Origin: Tenrec ecaudatus
Lineage: Eukaryota > Chordata > Mammalia > Afrosoricida > Tenrecidae
Assembly: GCF_050624435.1 (NCBI RefSeq)
Contig: NC_134539.1
Span: forward strand, 124,253,025 to 124,317,024
DNA: 64,000 nucleotides
Reading direction: 5' to 3'
Part shown: positions 43,778 through 55,097 of the stretch, one piece after another
Position numbering within the stretch: position 1 is the stretch's first letter
How the letters are laid out: every line of letters begins with the position of its first letter
Position numbers and translations under genes: made by a program
The notes under the pieces: generated by a model
What the model saw: the letters and a program-made list of their open reading frames with translations, nothing else
Told to the model about the DNA's origin: nothing
The model's database searches: none

Positions 43778-45330
43778 TTGCAGAACCTCATTATTGGATC
43801 CCTGAAATGTGGAATAAGAGCTATCATGGTAGGAAATGCCAAGTGGACACCATTAGAACTGCCATTGCCTAGAAAAATAGTAAACCAAAAGCAGTACCAC
43901 ATTCCTGGAGGGATTGCAGAGATCAGTGCCACCATCAAAAGCTTGAAAGATGCAGGGGTGGTGATTCCGACCACATCCCCATTTAACTCACCTATTTGGC
44001 CTGTAAAGAAGACAGATGGATCCTGGAGAATGACAGTGGATTATCGTAAACTTAACCAGGTGGTGACTCCAATAGCAGCTGCCGTTCCAGATGTGATTTC
44101 ATTGCTTGAGCAAATTAATGCTTCTCGTGGTACTTGGTATGCAGCTATTGATCTGGCTAATGAATGCCTTCTTCTCAATACCAGTCTCAAAGGACCACTA
44201 GAAGCAGTGTGCCTTCAGCTGACAGGAGCAACAATATACTTTCACAACTCTCCCCCCACGGGTACATCAACTCTTCTGCCCTGTTGTCAGGGGAAGTCAG
44301 CCCCTAACACATCATTACGGGTCCGGTAGGCACAATTGTACAGTGATAATAAGTAAAGTTCATAGTAAGGTTATAGAGAGCATGAGAGATAGAAATGAAG
44401 TATTGAAATAAATGGAGTCAGACACAAGTCCTGGTAGCATGCTCACCTCAGCCTCGCTTGGTGGTCCACATGGAGGGGGAGAGAGAGTTTAATACTGGAC
44501 CAGACTTATATATTCTCTGGGAACACGCAAGGCCCTAATTACAGGTGAAGACATACGTCACAGGAAAGGGTTGTGCTATAGGTAATACAGTAATGGGAGG
44601 GGGTGATCTAGGGGTATCCACGTAATAGGAAGAGGAGGGATTGGGGGTATACATGTGGCAAGATGGGTGGATCCTAGATTTAGGATGGCAACCTAACTTT
44701 GGATGTCACAGAGCCAGTTTGGCCTGTTCCCTGGCTCAACTGATAAAGACCATTATTGGTAGGGTGTGAACGCTTGGTCGCAGGCCTCAGGGAGAAAGTT
44801 TATTGTCCCCAGCAGCAGGTGGTGAGGTGTCTGACCTCCCCCCACACCCTGTGCCATAATTTAGTCCGAAGGGCCCTTGATCACCTGTCTATTCCACAAA
44901 ATGTCACCCTGGTCCGTTATATGGATGACATTATGCTGATTGGACCCACTAAGGAGGATGTATCAAAGACTCTAGACTCATTGGTACAGTATCTGCGTAT
45001 AAGAGGTTGGAAATTAACCCAACAAAGATTCAGGCACGCTCCACCTCAGTAAAATTTCTGGGGTCCAGTGGTGTGAGGCATGTCAAGATATTCCTACTAA
45101 AGTGAAGGATAAGCTAATATATTTGGCCCCCACCCCCAATGACTAAAGAGGAGGCACAACGCCTAGTGGGTCTCTTCAGATTTTGGAGGCAACATATCCT
45201 TCACTTGGGTGTTCTACTTCGACCTATTTATCAAGTGACACGAAAAGCCTCCATTTTTGAGTTGGACCCAGAACAAGAAAAGGCTCTTCAACAGGTTCAG
45301 GCTGCCGTGCAAGCTGCTTTTCCACTGTGA
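43778..45330 (+). pseudogene. ERV-L reverse transcriptase, split by a solo LTR
   Basis: RT segments: [35 protein letters not shown] (motif A Asp), then the 562-bp LTR 44285-44846 breaks the palm domain. It resumes with ALCHNLVRRALDHL and VRYMDDIMLIGP, where YMDD (44918-44929) is the catalytic pair. A stop/frameshift after about 45050, and the connection-domain frame continues at 45139-45330. It cannot make active enzyme. Confidence 0.88.
44285..44846 (-). mobile_element. Nested solo LTR, ERV class II-like, in the ERV-L RT
   Basis: TGTCAGGGG...CCCCCCACA with an exact 6-bp duplication CCCTGT at 44279-44284 and 44847-44852. Removing it rejoins the RT reading. On the minus strand it starts TGTGGGGGGAGGTCAG, has a TATA-like GAATATATAAGTC, then ATTAAACTCTC as a possible poly(A) signal about 30 nt on. 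6-bp duplications are usual for class II (ERVK/IAP-type) elements. No internal sequence is attached. The insertion postdates the provirus. Confidence 0.88.
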
Positions 45331-45351
45331 CCATATGACCCAGCTGACCCA

Positions 45352-45988
45352 ATGGTGCTAGAGGTGTCAGTTGTAGATAAAGATGCAGTGTGGAGTCTTT
45401 GGCAGACGCCTATTGGTGAATCACAGTGTAGACCATTGGGATTTTGGAGTAAAATCCTGCCATCCTCTGCAGACAACTACTCCCCCTTTGAAAAACAGCT
45501 ATTGGCCTGTTACTGGGCCTTGGTGGAGACTGAACGCCTCACCATGGGCCTTACCCATCATGAACTGGGTCTTGTCTGACCCACGGAATCATAAAGTTGG
45601 ATGTGCGCAGCAACACTCCATTGTTAAATGGAAGTGGTATATACGAGATCGGGCCAAAGCAGGACCTGAAGGAACAAGTAAGCTGCATGAAAAAGTGGTC
45701 CAAGTGCCCACAGTCTCCACTCCTGTCACATTGCCTCCTTTCTCTCAGTCTGCACCTATGGCCTCCTGGGGAGTTCCTTACTATATTTTAAGTGAAGACC
45801 AAAAAAGTCATGCTTGGTTTACGGATGGCTCTGCACGATATGCAGGTGCCACTCGTAAGTGGACAGCAGCAGCACTACAGCCCCTTTCTGGGATCTCCCT
45901 AAAGGACAGTGGTCAAGAGAAATCTTTCCAAGGGGCAGAACTTCAAGGAGTGCACCTGGCTGTTCAGTTTGCATATAAGGAAAAATGA
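45352..45988 (+). pseudogene. ERV-L RNase H, N-terminal part
   Basis: The first frame covers SKILPSSADNYSPFEKQLLA, then 45383-45988 holds AWFTDGSARYAG (catalytic Asp in TDGS) and FQGAELQGVHLAV (Glu). A TGA at 45986-45988 ends it. The next long frame (45995) is in the same register and carries the RNase H C-terminus (ADSRAVANGLA), so one stop codon interrupts the domain. Confidence 0.8.
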
Positions 45989-45994
45989 CCAGAT

Positions 45995-47164
45995 GTGAGA
46001 CTGTATGCTGATTCAAGGGCTGTGGCTAATGGCTTGGCTGGATGGTCAGGGAATTGGAAGGACCATGATTGGAAAATTACTGACAGGGAGGTGTGGGGAA
46101 GAGGTATGTGGATAGACCTCTCTGAATGGGCCAAGAAAGTAAAGTTAATTGTACCTCATGTGAACACTCACCAAAGGGTTACCTCTGAAGACAAGGACTT
46201 TAACAATCAAGTGGATAAGATGACACATGCTGTGGAGACTGGTCCTCCTCTTTCCTCTGCCACCCCTGTTATCACCCAATGGGCACATGAACAAAGTGGA
46301 CATGGTGGCAGGGATGGAGGTTATGCATGGGCACAGCAACATGGACTTCCACTCACCAAGGCTGACTTGGCCACTGCCACTGCTGAGTGCCCCATTTGCC
46401 AGCAGCAGAAACCAACATTAAGTCCAAGATATGGGACCATTCCTCAGGGAGATCAACCAGCAACTTGGTGGCAGGTTGATTACATAGAACCACTTCCATC
46501 ATGGAGGGGACAGCGTTTTGTTCTTACTGGAATAGACACCTGCTCTGGATATGGATTTGCCTTCCCTGCATGCCATGCTTCTGCCAAAACTACCATGCGT
46601 GGACTTACAGAATGCCTCATCCACCGCCATGGCATCCCACATAGCATTGCTTCAGATCAAGGAACTCACTTTACAGCAAATACAGTGCGGCAATGGGCCC
46701 ATTCTCATGGAATCCACTGGTCGTATCATGTTCCTCATCATCCTGAAGCTGCCGGCTTGATAGAACGATGGAATGGGCTCCTAAAGACACAATTACGGCG
46801 CCAACTAGGTGGCAGCAACTTGCGGGGCTGGGGCAATGTTCTCCAGGAAGCTGTATACGCTCTAAACCAGCGGCCAATATATGGTGCCGTGTCTCCAATA
46901 GCCAGAATTCATGGGTCCAGGAACCAAGGGGTGGAAGCTGGAGTGGCACCAATCACTATTACTCCAGTGATCCCCTTGCAGCATTTTTGCTTCCTGTCCC
47001 AACCTGGAGGTCCTGATCCCGAAGGAAGGAAGTCTCCCTCCTGGAAACACAGCACGGATTCCACTGAACTGGCAGCTGAGAATGCCCCCTGGCCACTTTG
47101 GGCTTCTCATGCCTTTGGATCAACAGATCAGGAAGGATGTCACTATACTGAGTGGTGTGATTGA
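45995..47164 (+). pseudogene. ERV-L integrase, long open frame (389 codons) with intact catalytic motif
   Basis: The frame begins with the RNase H C-terminus (residues about 1-80), then integrase. The zinc-binding residues are H98, H103, C132, C135 (HX4H, CX2C). The catalytic triad is D162 (WQVDYI), D221 (SDQGTHF) and E257 (AAGLIERWN), with 35 residues between D221 and E257. Integrase joins viral DNA ends to host DNA. The frame then runs out of register after about residue 340 because the dUTPase is read in a different frame. I cannot judge solubility or expression. The surviving frame is notable because the genes beside it are broken. Confidence 0.88.
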
Positions 47165-47492
47165 TCCTGATTACCAAGGAGCAATTGGACTGTTGCTACA
47201 TAATGGAGATAAAGAAGAATATGTCTGGAATCCAGGAGGTCCCATAGGCCAACTCAGTGCTACCATGCCCTGTGATTAAATAAATGGTAAGTTACAGCAA
47301 CCCAATCCTGACAGGACTTATAATGACCCAGACCCCTCAGGAATGAAGGTCTGGGTCACCCCACCAGGCAAAGAACCACAGCCAGCTGAGGTGCTTGCTG
47401 AGGGCAAAGGTAATGCAGAATGGGTAGTAGAAGAAGGTAGTTCTACCTATCAGTTACGACCACGTGATCAATTGCAAAAGCGAGGTTTGTAA
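47082..47492 (+). pseudogene. ERV-L dUTPase-like C-terminal domain
   Basis: The frame 47082-47279 holds GHFGLLMPLDQQIRKD, SGVIDPDYQGAIGLLL and PGGPIGQL, matching dUTPase motifs around the Tyr-containing substrate loop (VIDPDYXG) and the following beta strand. dUTPase hydrolyses dUTP to limit uracil in viral DNA; ERV-L elements carry it 3' of integrase. TAA at 47277-47279 ends the frame. The same register reopens and continues through MKVWVTPPGKEPQPAEV to a stop at 47490-47492, so one stop separates the last 70 codons. The N-terminal motif is lost in a frameshift relative to the integrase. Confidence 0.72.
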
Positions 47493-47706
47493 TTGTCAGG
47501 GTATTTTCTTTTTATGTGCTTATTGCATATCTTTCCTTTGTTTATGTATGATATATCAGATACAATTGGACTCAGTGTTTTTTCATTTATATGTATGATA
47601 GATGATTGATGATAAGTATAAGTGTGATTTCATAAATGTCCAGAAATTATATAATTATATATGGCTAAAGAATTGTGTACAGGTGCCAAGTTGGCAAGAG
47701 GTAGAT

Positions 47707-48251
47707 TGAGGTAGTTAGTTTATTGTGCCACCCTGGACGATAAACACACGTGGCATTAATTGAAGGGCAGAGAGATAAATGGCTCAGCGAGCCTCGCCTT
47801 TCTCGTCTCTTGCTCTTTGATCATCGGACCAGTGTGCGGCTGCCTTGCTTGTGCTGTGCCTCAATTTGCAAGCTACACTACCTGTGGGACACCTAACACG
47901 TGGACTGTGTCACTGTAATTTGAGGTTCCTACAAGACCTGCTTTGCCACACAATCTTTGAGCTAGGTACTGTCAGACCTTGTCATCTGGCTGACTGTTGG
48001 TGACCTGCCTTTCTGTTTGCTGCCTGTGCCCAGATAACCTGAATTGATCTACAGAGGACTACCTGGCAGCCCTCAAGACTTGAAGGACTGCTAGTGTCTC
48101 ACAGCTGTCTCACGGGAGTGAGTTGCTCTGAGCCATTTGTACTGCTTTATAATTTTACTGTTTATTTCTTGTGTTATATATCTATCTAGCTGTATAAATA
48201 TATGTATAAAATTATTAGCAATCTGGTTTGTCTCTCTAGAGAACCCTAACA
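47707..48251 (+). repeat. ERV-L 3' LTR
   Basis: It begins TGAGGTAGTTAGTTTATTG after a weak polypurine tract (GGCAAGAGGTAGAT) and ends GAGAACCCTAACA. It lacks about 13 bases present in the 5' LTR near GGAATGTACATC. Confidence 0.92.
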
Positions 48252-48830
48252 CACGAAGACATGTGTGTGAATATTTATAACAAATTTATTTATAATTGGC
48301 AAAACCCGGAAACAACCCAAATGTCCTTCAATGGGAGTGTGGATAAACAAATGGTGCAAATAGAATCCCACCAGAAAGAAAAAGAGACAAACTATAGATC
48401 TACACCATAGCTTGCATGAATATCGAAGGTATTGTGCTCGGTGAAGAAGGTAGTCTCTTAGGGCCACGCACTTCATAGTTCCATCGATATGACCTGTAGT
48501 AAGAGACAAACTATAGAGCTCGGAAGCAAATCATTGTTTACCGAGGAAGAAGGATGAGAAGAGAGGGTGACCACAAAGGTAACGTGAGTGAAAATTCTGA
48601 GGGGATAAGTCTGCTTTGTATCCTGATAATTGTGATGGTTACATGAATTGGCATAGGTGTTAAAAATTCATAGACTTGGCACAATGCATGTATGTATGGA
48701 TTATGATAAGAGCTGTACGAGTCCCGAATAAAATAATATTTTAATTCATAGACTTATACATCTAAATGTCAATTTTATTATAAGTTACTTTAAAAAATAA
48801 CATTAAGAAATAAAAGAGCTGTGAAAATAT
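48252..48830 (+). repeat. L1 3' end, right part of the provirus host
   Basis: GTGTGAATATTTATAACAAA, AACCCGGAAACAACCCAAATG, CTTCAATGGGAGTGTGGATA then L1 3' UTR, matching the continuation of 41080-41154. It contains copy 11 of the unnamed family at 48678-48742. Confidence 0.85.
48678..48742 (+). mobile_element. Unnamed retroelement family, copy 11 (65-bp insertion)
   Basis: Flanked by AATTCATAGACTT at 48665-48677 and 48743-48755 (13 bp, exact). The body is GGCACAATGCATGTATGTATG, GATTATGATAAGAGCTGTACG, AGTCCCGAATAAAATAATATTTT. Only the extreme 3' end of the family is present. Confidence 0.9.
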
Positions 48831-49284
48831 ATCTAATTTTTTCTTTGAATTTAATATAGGTTTGAAAATTTTACCACCCATAAGCCCCTCAGAAAGCTAC
48901 TTAATGTTTTGTGTATATTCTTGACAAAGTGGAAAAAAAAAGTTACATGAGTAACAATGAGTATGGGGGGAAAGAAAATGTTCTGGAATTGATTGTGGTT
49001 AAAGATTGAACAACGCTTGGTATGGCTGAATGACCACATTGTTTGGTCTGTGGACAAAGTGCCAATAAAACGTTTCTGTTCTTTTTTGAAGAAAGCGCCT
49101 GAAGATGTGTTGCCATGTTGTTGCAATGAAGGTGAGAAAATTACCTGTGAGCCACATCGGACCTTCTCCAGCTGCAGGAGGAAGGAGACTCAGCCCCCAT
49201 CTTCCCCAAGGATGGCTCACAGGGGCAGAGGTGAGACACGCCTCCACCTTCTCTTTGTTTCATTACCTCTTGCAGAGTGAATAC

Positions 49285-50600
49285 TTAAAAAAATAATCAT
49301 TTTATTGGGAGCTCATTCAACTCTTATCACAATCCATACATACGTCAATTGTGTAAAGCACATTTGTACATTCATTGCCCTCATCATTCTCCAAACATTT
49401 GCTTTCTGCTTGGGCTCTTGGAATCAGCTCCTCATTTTTCATTTTTTTTCCCTCTCTCCCCACTCTCCTCTCCCTCATGAACCCTCGGTAATTTATAAAT
49501 TATTATTATTTTATCATACCTTACACTGCCCAGCATCTCCCTTCACCCACTTTTCTGTTGTACGTCCCCCAGGGAGGAGCTTATATGTAGATCCTTGTGA
49601 TCGGTTCCCCCTTCCTACACCATCCACCCTCCACCCTCCCGGTATCACCACTCTCACCACTGGTCCTGAAGGGATCATCTGTCCTGGATTCCCTGTGCTT
49701 CCAGTTCCCATCTGCACCATTGTACATCCTCTGGTCTAGCCAGGTTTGTAAGGTAGAATTGGGATCATGATAGTGGGAGGTGGGGGAAGCATTTAAAAAC
49801 TAGAGAAAAGTTGTGTGTGCTTCATCGATTCTATACTGAACCCTGAGTGACTCATCTCCTCCCCAATACCTCTCTGCAAGGGATGTCCAGTTGTCTACAG
49901 ATGGCCTTTGGGTCCCCACCCCGCACTCCCCCTCATTCACAATGATATGATTTTTTGTTCTTTGGTGCTTGATACCTGGTCCCTTCGACCCCTCGTGATC
50001 ACATAGGCTGGTGTGCTTCTTCCATGTGGGCTTTGTTGCTTCTGGGCTAGATGGCCGCTTGTTTACCTTTGAGCCTTTAAGACCCCAGATGCTATATCTT
50101 TTGATAGCTGGCACCATCAGCTTTCTTCACCACATTTGCTGATGTGCCCATTTGTCTTCAGCGATCGTGTCGGGAAGGTGGGTATCATGGAATGTACGTT
50201 TAGTTGAGCAAAGTGTTCTTGTATTGAGGGAGTGCGTGAGTGGAGGCCCAATGCCCATCAGCTACCCTACTACTAAACCTATAAATATATGCACACAGAT
50301 CTAATTCTGCCATCATATATAAATATATTTATGTACATGCCTGTATTTAGGCCTCTATGTATGCCCTTTGCCTCTTACTTCTTTCCTCTATTTCCTTTTA
50401 CTTTCCTCTTGCCCCACTATCATACTCAGCCTTCATTTGGGTTTCAGTAATTCCTCTCGGTTACATTGCCCTTGGTCACTTCCTACCAGTCCTCCCACCC
50501 CCTCCTTGCCACTGGTTTTGAATCACTCATTGTTCTCTTGTCCCTGGGTTGGTTAACACCTCTTCCCTGCCACCGTCTTTCCCCAAGCCGGGCACCCTCC
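49285..50600 (-). mobile_element. Unnamed retroelement family, copy 12 (about 1.3 kb)
   Basis: Tail at the left (TTAAAAAAATAATCATTTTA). It runs through the poly-pyrimidine complement of the G-tract, TATCTTTTGATAGCTGGCACC and TAAATATATGCACACAGATC to about CTTTCCCCAAGCCGGGC. The 5' end is indistinct and truncated relative to copy 3. Confidence 0.8.
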
Positions 50601-52101
50601 ATGCTTACCACAGCATTCTACTTCTCTGCTAGCTTCAGTAATCCGTAGCAATGGCCACACGAAAATCATAAAAATAATCAATATTAGGGAAGTTACCAGA
50701 TTACACATCAGGATTGAAAGCATTAAGGATACAGTTTTGTCTACAGCACCGCTTCTCAGCCAGGTGGATAGGCACATCTCACTCTGGTCCGCAGCCTCTC
50801 AACCACATGATCCCATGGCCTTTGCCCTGTAGTGCTGGGCAATGCCCAAAGGGTCCTTACTCCACTCTGCAAGTCTTCTACCAGAAGGCATTCCGCTTTA
50901 CTCCTTCAGTGGTCCAGGAAGCCCACTGGAGCTTCTGATTCTGCTGCCGCCGCCAGCACTTCATGCAGGGCCAGGCCACCACTACATCTTGCCCAGGTGC
51001 AGCTTGTGGCTCATTCTTGTTGGTTGTGCGATTCTCTCTTCTCTTTCTGAGATGACGACTCACTGTAAGCCCCCCCAATGGAATGGTAAAACCGACCCAT
51101 CTCAAGTTAGCGTCCTCTACACCTTATTTGCATGTTCCCACCCAGTCATTCGGTGGAAATTACAAGGACTACAGATAGAAGAGCCGTCCCAAGTAATTTC
51201 ACTTCACAGCAGAAGAGAACAACGTGGGATCCAGACTTGAGAATCTACGTAGAAAAAACTGGAAATGCCCTTGTTGGGTGATAGTGAAAACAGTGTCAGG
51301 AAGACAGATGTGCTTCCAGTCTAAGAAACAATGTGTCTGCTTGTGGCAGCACACAGAGGCCCAGGAGGGTTGGTATCAAGAGAAAAGCAGACTGTATGGG
51401 CAATGTGGCCTGCCTGAGAATCACTTCAAAGATTTTCAGTCTGGTGAAAGACTTCAGGATAAATTAATATATAGAAAACAAAGTGAACAACAAAAAATAA
51501 TTATTAATTCCAGGAAATACAAAAGGTTGATATGTAATAATAGCACAGTACACGGCTCAGCTATCATTGTTAATTGTACTATCTTTATAACACAGACATC
51601 GAACCAGGTAGCTACCAAGGGCTGAAGAATGAGCGCAGTCTGCCCAAGCCCAGATAATAAGAGGGCACATTATCTGTGAATACTTTTATAACAGTAGTCA
51701 AACCTACCAAAAGTCAGTTTATTTTTTTATCACCATGCACTAGTACTTCTGAATTATGTCAATAATGAACTACTCCTTGAATTTTTCTTTGTCTAATTTC
51801 TAATCATTGCTGCAGTTAAACATGTTTAATGTTAATAATATATTTACAAGCTTTACAATGGCCAACTTTAATGTTTATCCTTTAGTGCACATTTTATTTT
51901 CCATGACAGTTCATTTGAGAATCCTTCCCCCATCACACAATCAGTCTCTACACAGATTTGACTACGTGGAATTGTTTTGAAAGTAGACGTGTAATGGTTC
52001 AGAGCCATGGTTCAAGTGCATTCTGAATCTAGGTCATGTCTTCAGTCTGTAATAACATACTGTGATACTAGGGGGCTTCAAAAAGCTCATGGAAAACTGG
52101 A
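50601..52101. other. Unassigned sequence
   Basis: About 1.5 kb. Frames of up to 133 codons (51224-51625) show no domain. No named repeat recognised. Confidence 0.25.
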
Positions 52102-52593
52102 TGTGATGATTAGGAATTGCTGTCAATTAGACACTCCTGGGGAGGGGAGGGGAGGGGTGGAGCCCAAGCTGACATCTCCTTGAGGGTAAGGGAGAGAGAC
52201 TGAGCAGAGTCCTTTTGCCATCTTGCTTGCTTGGGGCTCGATGTCTGCCTCCACGGTGGCCCATGGTGGGAGCTCTGCCAGGGTTCCAACCCCTAAGGGG
52301 CCACACGAATCTGCAGCCCCTGGCCTGTGACCTACGGGCTTCATGCTTCCCCCTTCCCATGTCTGCATCATCAGTCTCTGGCTACCCCGTGGCCCCCTCC
52401 CTGCCCTCTGTCTCTGCTTCATCATCCTACTTCCTGAATATCAACTTCCAGGAGTCAGAGGAAGGCTGACTTGAACCAGCCTGGTTCTACCTATTTGTAC
52501 AATTGTGTAAGTCATTTCCCGATAAATCTCGTTCTATGTACCACACAGACAAGCATCACTAGGTTTGCATCGCAGGGAACCCAAACTCACACA
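52102..52593 (+). mobile_element. Probable solo LTR (TGTGATG...CACACA)
   Basis: It begins TGTGATGATTAGGAATTGC and ends AGGGAACCCAAACTCACACA, with GATAAATCTCGTTCTATG near the end. The composition and ends fit an old ERVL/MaLR LTR, but flanks do not show a clear duplication. Confidence 0.4.
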
Positions 52594-52664
52594 TGAGGTT
52601 TAAACGATGGTGCCGTCTCTCCATGAATTTGTGAAGTCTCCTCTATACCTGCATTTAGACAAAC

Positions 52665-52815
52665 AAGCAACACACCACCCTCCCTGCCACCCAGTCAATG
52701 CTGACTCATAGTGAGCCCATGAGTCAGAAGCTTTCCTTTTCAGAGGCTGCAAATCTTCATGAGAACCAAAAGCTTCCTCTTTCTCCCTCTGGGTTTGAAC
52801 AGCAGCTTCACAGTA
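52665..52815 (-). repeat. AfroSINE
   Basis: Complement order: ACCCAGTCAATGCTGACTCA, TAGTGAGCCCATGAGTCAGA, AGAGGCTGCAAATCTTCATG, GTTTGAACAGCAGC. Diverged. Confidence 0.55.
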
Positions 52816-54639
52816 GCTGGTGATGTTTCAGTGACAGCAAAGGCAAAGGAATAGACTCTGGGCTCTTTCCTTTCAGGCATTCTGTAGAACCACTTGCAGT
52901 TTTTACTTGTAATTAAAATATAAAACAGCAAAAGTAAGTGCAACTGCTAAGGGTAATATTTTTGTTTGGAAAATACAAATTTTAGTTCATACATGAAATT
53001 CTTTTCTGAATAATTTGAAGAATCGTCTTTATTTTTAATTACGTCTCTGCTTTAAAACTATGGGATGAATTTTAAAAACTAAATGAGACATTAGTGCTAT
53101 AATTAGTCATTGCCTAAGTTGTTTCTTTGAGAAACATTTCTTTTTTTAAAGTTACTTAGTGCTCATTGGACAATTATTTGCCTGAAATAGTATCACATCA
53201 GATTGTGGCCAAGGGTAGAGCTAGCTCCCCATAGTCAGTCAGGCAGCTGGAACAGGTCTTGGATAAACACTTGCGTGACTTTCGTCCTGCAGGAACTTGC
53301 AATGATTTGCAACATTGTTGTGAAACCAGCAACTGATTCAGTTTAAAATTTTTATGAATTTCGTAAAGAAACAATGGTGCGCCTATACTGATCTGGGACA
53401 ACACTAATCCAGTGGAGTTCAATAAGGAAAACTATTGAAAAAGCAATGTGTGCAACTATGATGAAAGGTGCAATGCCTTCGACATCACACGAAGTGAACA
53501 GAACAGCTGAAGAAATGCAAACTGGAGCATCCCAAGTCCCTGGAGAGGGGACCAAACAAATGTGAGTGATTGCTTTTCCCTTTTTCAGTCTGTAATTTTT
53601 TTAGACTGGTATTATTACACCTGCAAAGTTCAATTTAAAAATTTCCACTTTTTGTGTTTCTTTTCTGATGTTTACTATTGTTTTCTTTCTTTTCCAATTG
53701 TGATTAAAAATTAAATTTTCGTATGTGTTGAAAATCATCCAATCTGATGTCAGACAAACTGGGATGTCTCTGCTGCACGGTGGCAGAATGACGAGTGGGG
53801 ACAATTGCATTTGGGGGATGGAAGAGATTGTGTGTGCGCGCATGAGTGTGGGGAGGAAGACGCAGTAACAGAACTTAAACCTCAGCAGTAAGTCAGCGCT
53901 TTGGGTATGTGGTTGTGATGCCACAGGGGACTGCTGAAGGAGCGAGGGGCCATTCCTCTCTTTCAGAGGAATGAGATTTGGGTGTGTGAGGGCCTGGATC
54001 CAAGACATGCTATCTTTTCATTTAAAGCCAAATAGTAAAACTTTTCAGATATTTTAAAGCGATGTGTGTATATTACTTTGAAGGAAATAAGTACAGAATC
54101 AAAAGGAGAGAGAAGCTGGTATGTGAGAAATGACAGAGTGTTGGACACATGTACTCACAGTATTGGAATTATGATTACAGAATAGAAATTAAGCATCAAC
54201 GTGGATCAAAGAAAAAGTGACGTAAGCAGCACACGGGGGCGAGCAGGGGAGAAGGGAAGACACGCAGCTGTGAGAAGCATCTCAGCTCTGGCAACACGTC
54301 TGCAGCTGAAACAGGAGGTCGGAAAGCTCAATGGCTTTAACCTCTTTATGGTTCTGTGGTTTTCATAATCAGTTGTTCTTAACCTTGGCGGGATCTTTGA
54401 GTAATTAATATCTCCTGTGGTGGGAAAAGGTTGAAAGTATAGCAGTTCCTTTAGATTTGTTGGGATTTCGTTTTCTTATTTTGAATTTGATTCAAATTAA
54501 AGTTTAAAATGTAGAGTAGGGATTAATTTTTACAAAGTTGTTTCTTTCTACCCTTACCCGATACCTCCCCTTGCTGTCTATTCATTCTCCTTTTTGTAGA
54601 TGAGAAAGTTTTTTTAAAAAAAGTATTGCTACAAAATCA
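52816..54639. other. Unassigned intergenic sequence
   Basis: About 1.8 kb, AT-rich in parts. Short frames only. No gene or repeat recognised. Confidence 0.25.
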
Positions 54640-55097
54640 CAGAACCATTTATTAAACAAAATTATCAGAGTGTGGAGCTCTTGTTGCTCAACATGTCTTC
54701 TATCCGGATCTACGCATGTTTGAGGGCAATGTTTCCATCTGGCTAACCTTCTGTGAAGAGTTCTTTGATTTAAACCAGATCAAAACAATAGTTTGGAGCC
54801 TCATCCGGGGATTGAAATCATATTCCTTTTAAATATTCTTTGGGTTTGCGGAAGCAGTCTGAAGGAACAAGATGAGGGTTGGAGGTTGTGAGAGGTAAGG
54901 TTTCCCCATGAAATTCTCACAGGACAGCCTTGCTGCCCATAAGGAACGGTCAGTACATGTGATGGGGAAAGCCCTCCATGCAGCTTGCCTGTCCTGTGTC
55001 TCACTAAGACACTGTTCATTTTCTTAAAACTGCTTCCTAATAAGCCCTCATGGTCGTTCTGTGTCTTTGAGAAAACTGATCAAAATTACCCTTTTAG

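Larger units (their letters stand above)
41155..48251 (+). mobile_element. ERV-L provirus, complete with two LTRs, disabled
   Basis: Class III endogenous retrovirus of ERV-L type: LTR, PBS for tRNA-Leu(UAA), gag, protease, RT, RNase H, integrase, dUTPase, LTR, no env. This order, with dUTPase after integrase and no env, is the ERV-L layout. The flanking L1 bases CAAAG and CGAAG are a 5-bp duplication with one mismatch (up to 7 bp, CACAAAG/CACGAAG). The two LTRs differ at very roughly 35 positions in about 540 plus a 13-bp indel by eye, so the insertion is not recent. Coding regions are damaged by stops, frameshifts and a nested LTR. A long integrase frame survives. Confidence 0.93.

Noticed and set aside
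47706-47714. A strong polypurine tract before the 3' LTR
   Set aside because: Only a weak, mixed purine stretch (GGCAAGAGGTAG) is visible; I do not claim a functional tract.
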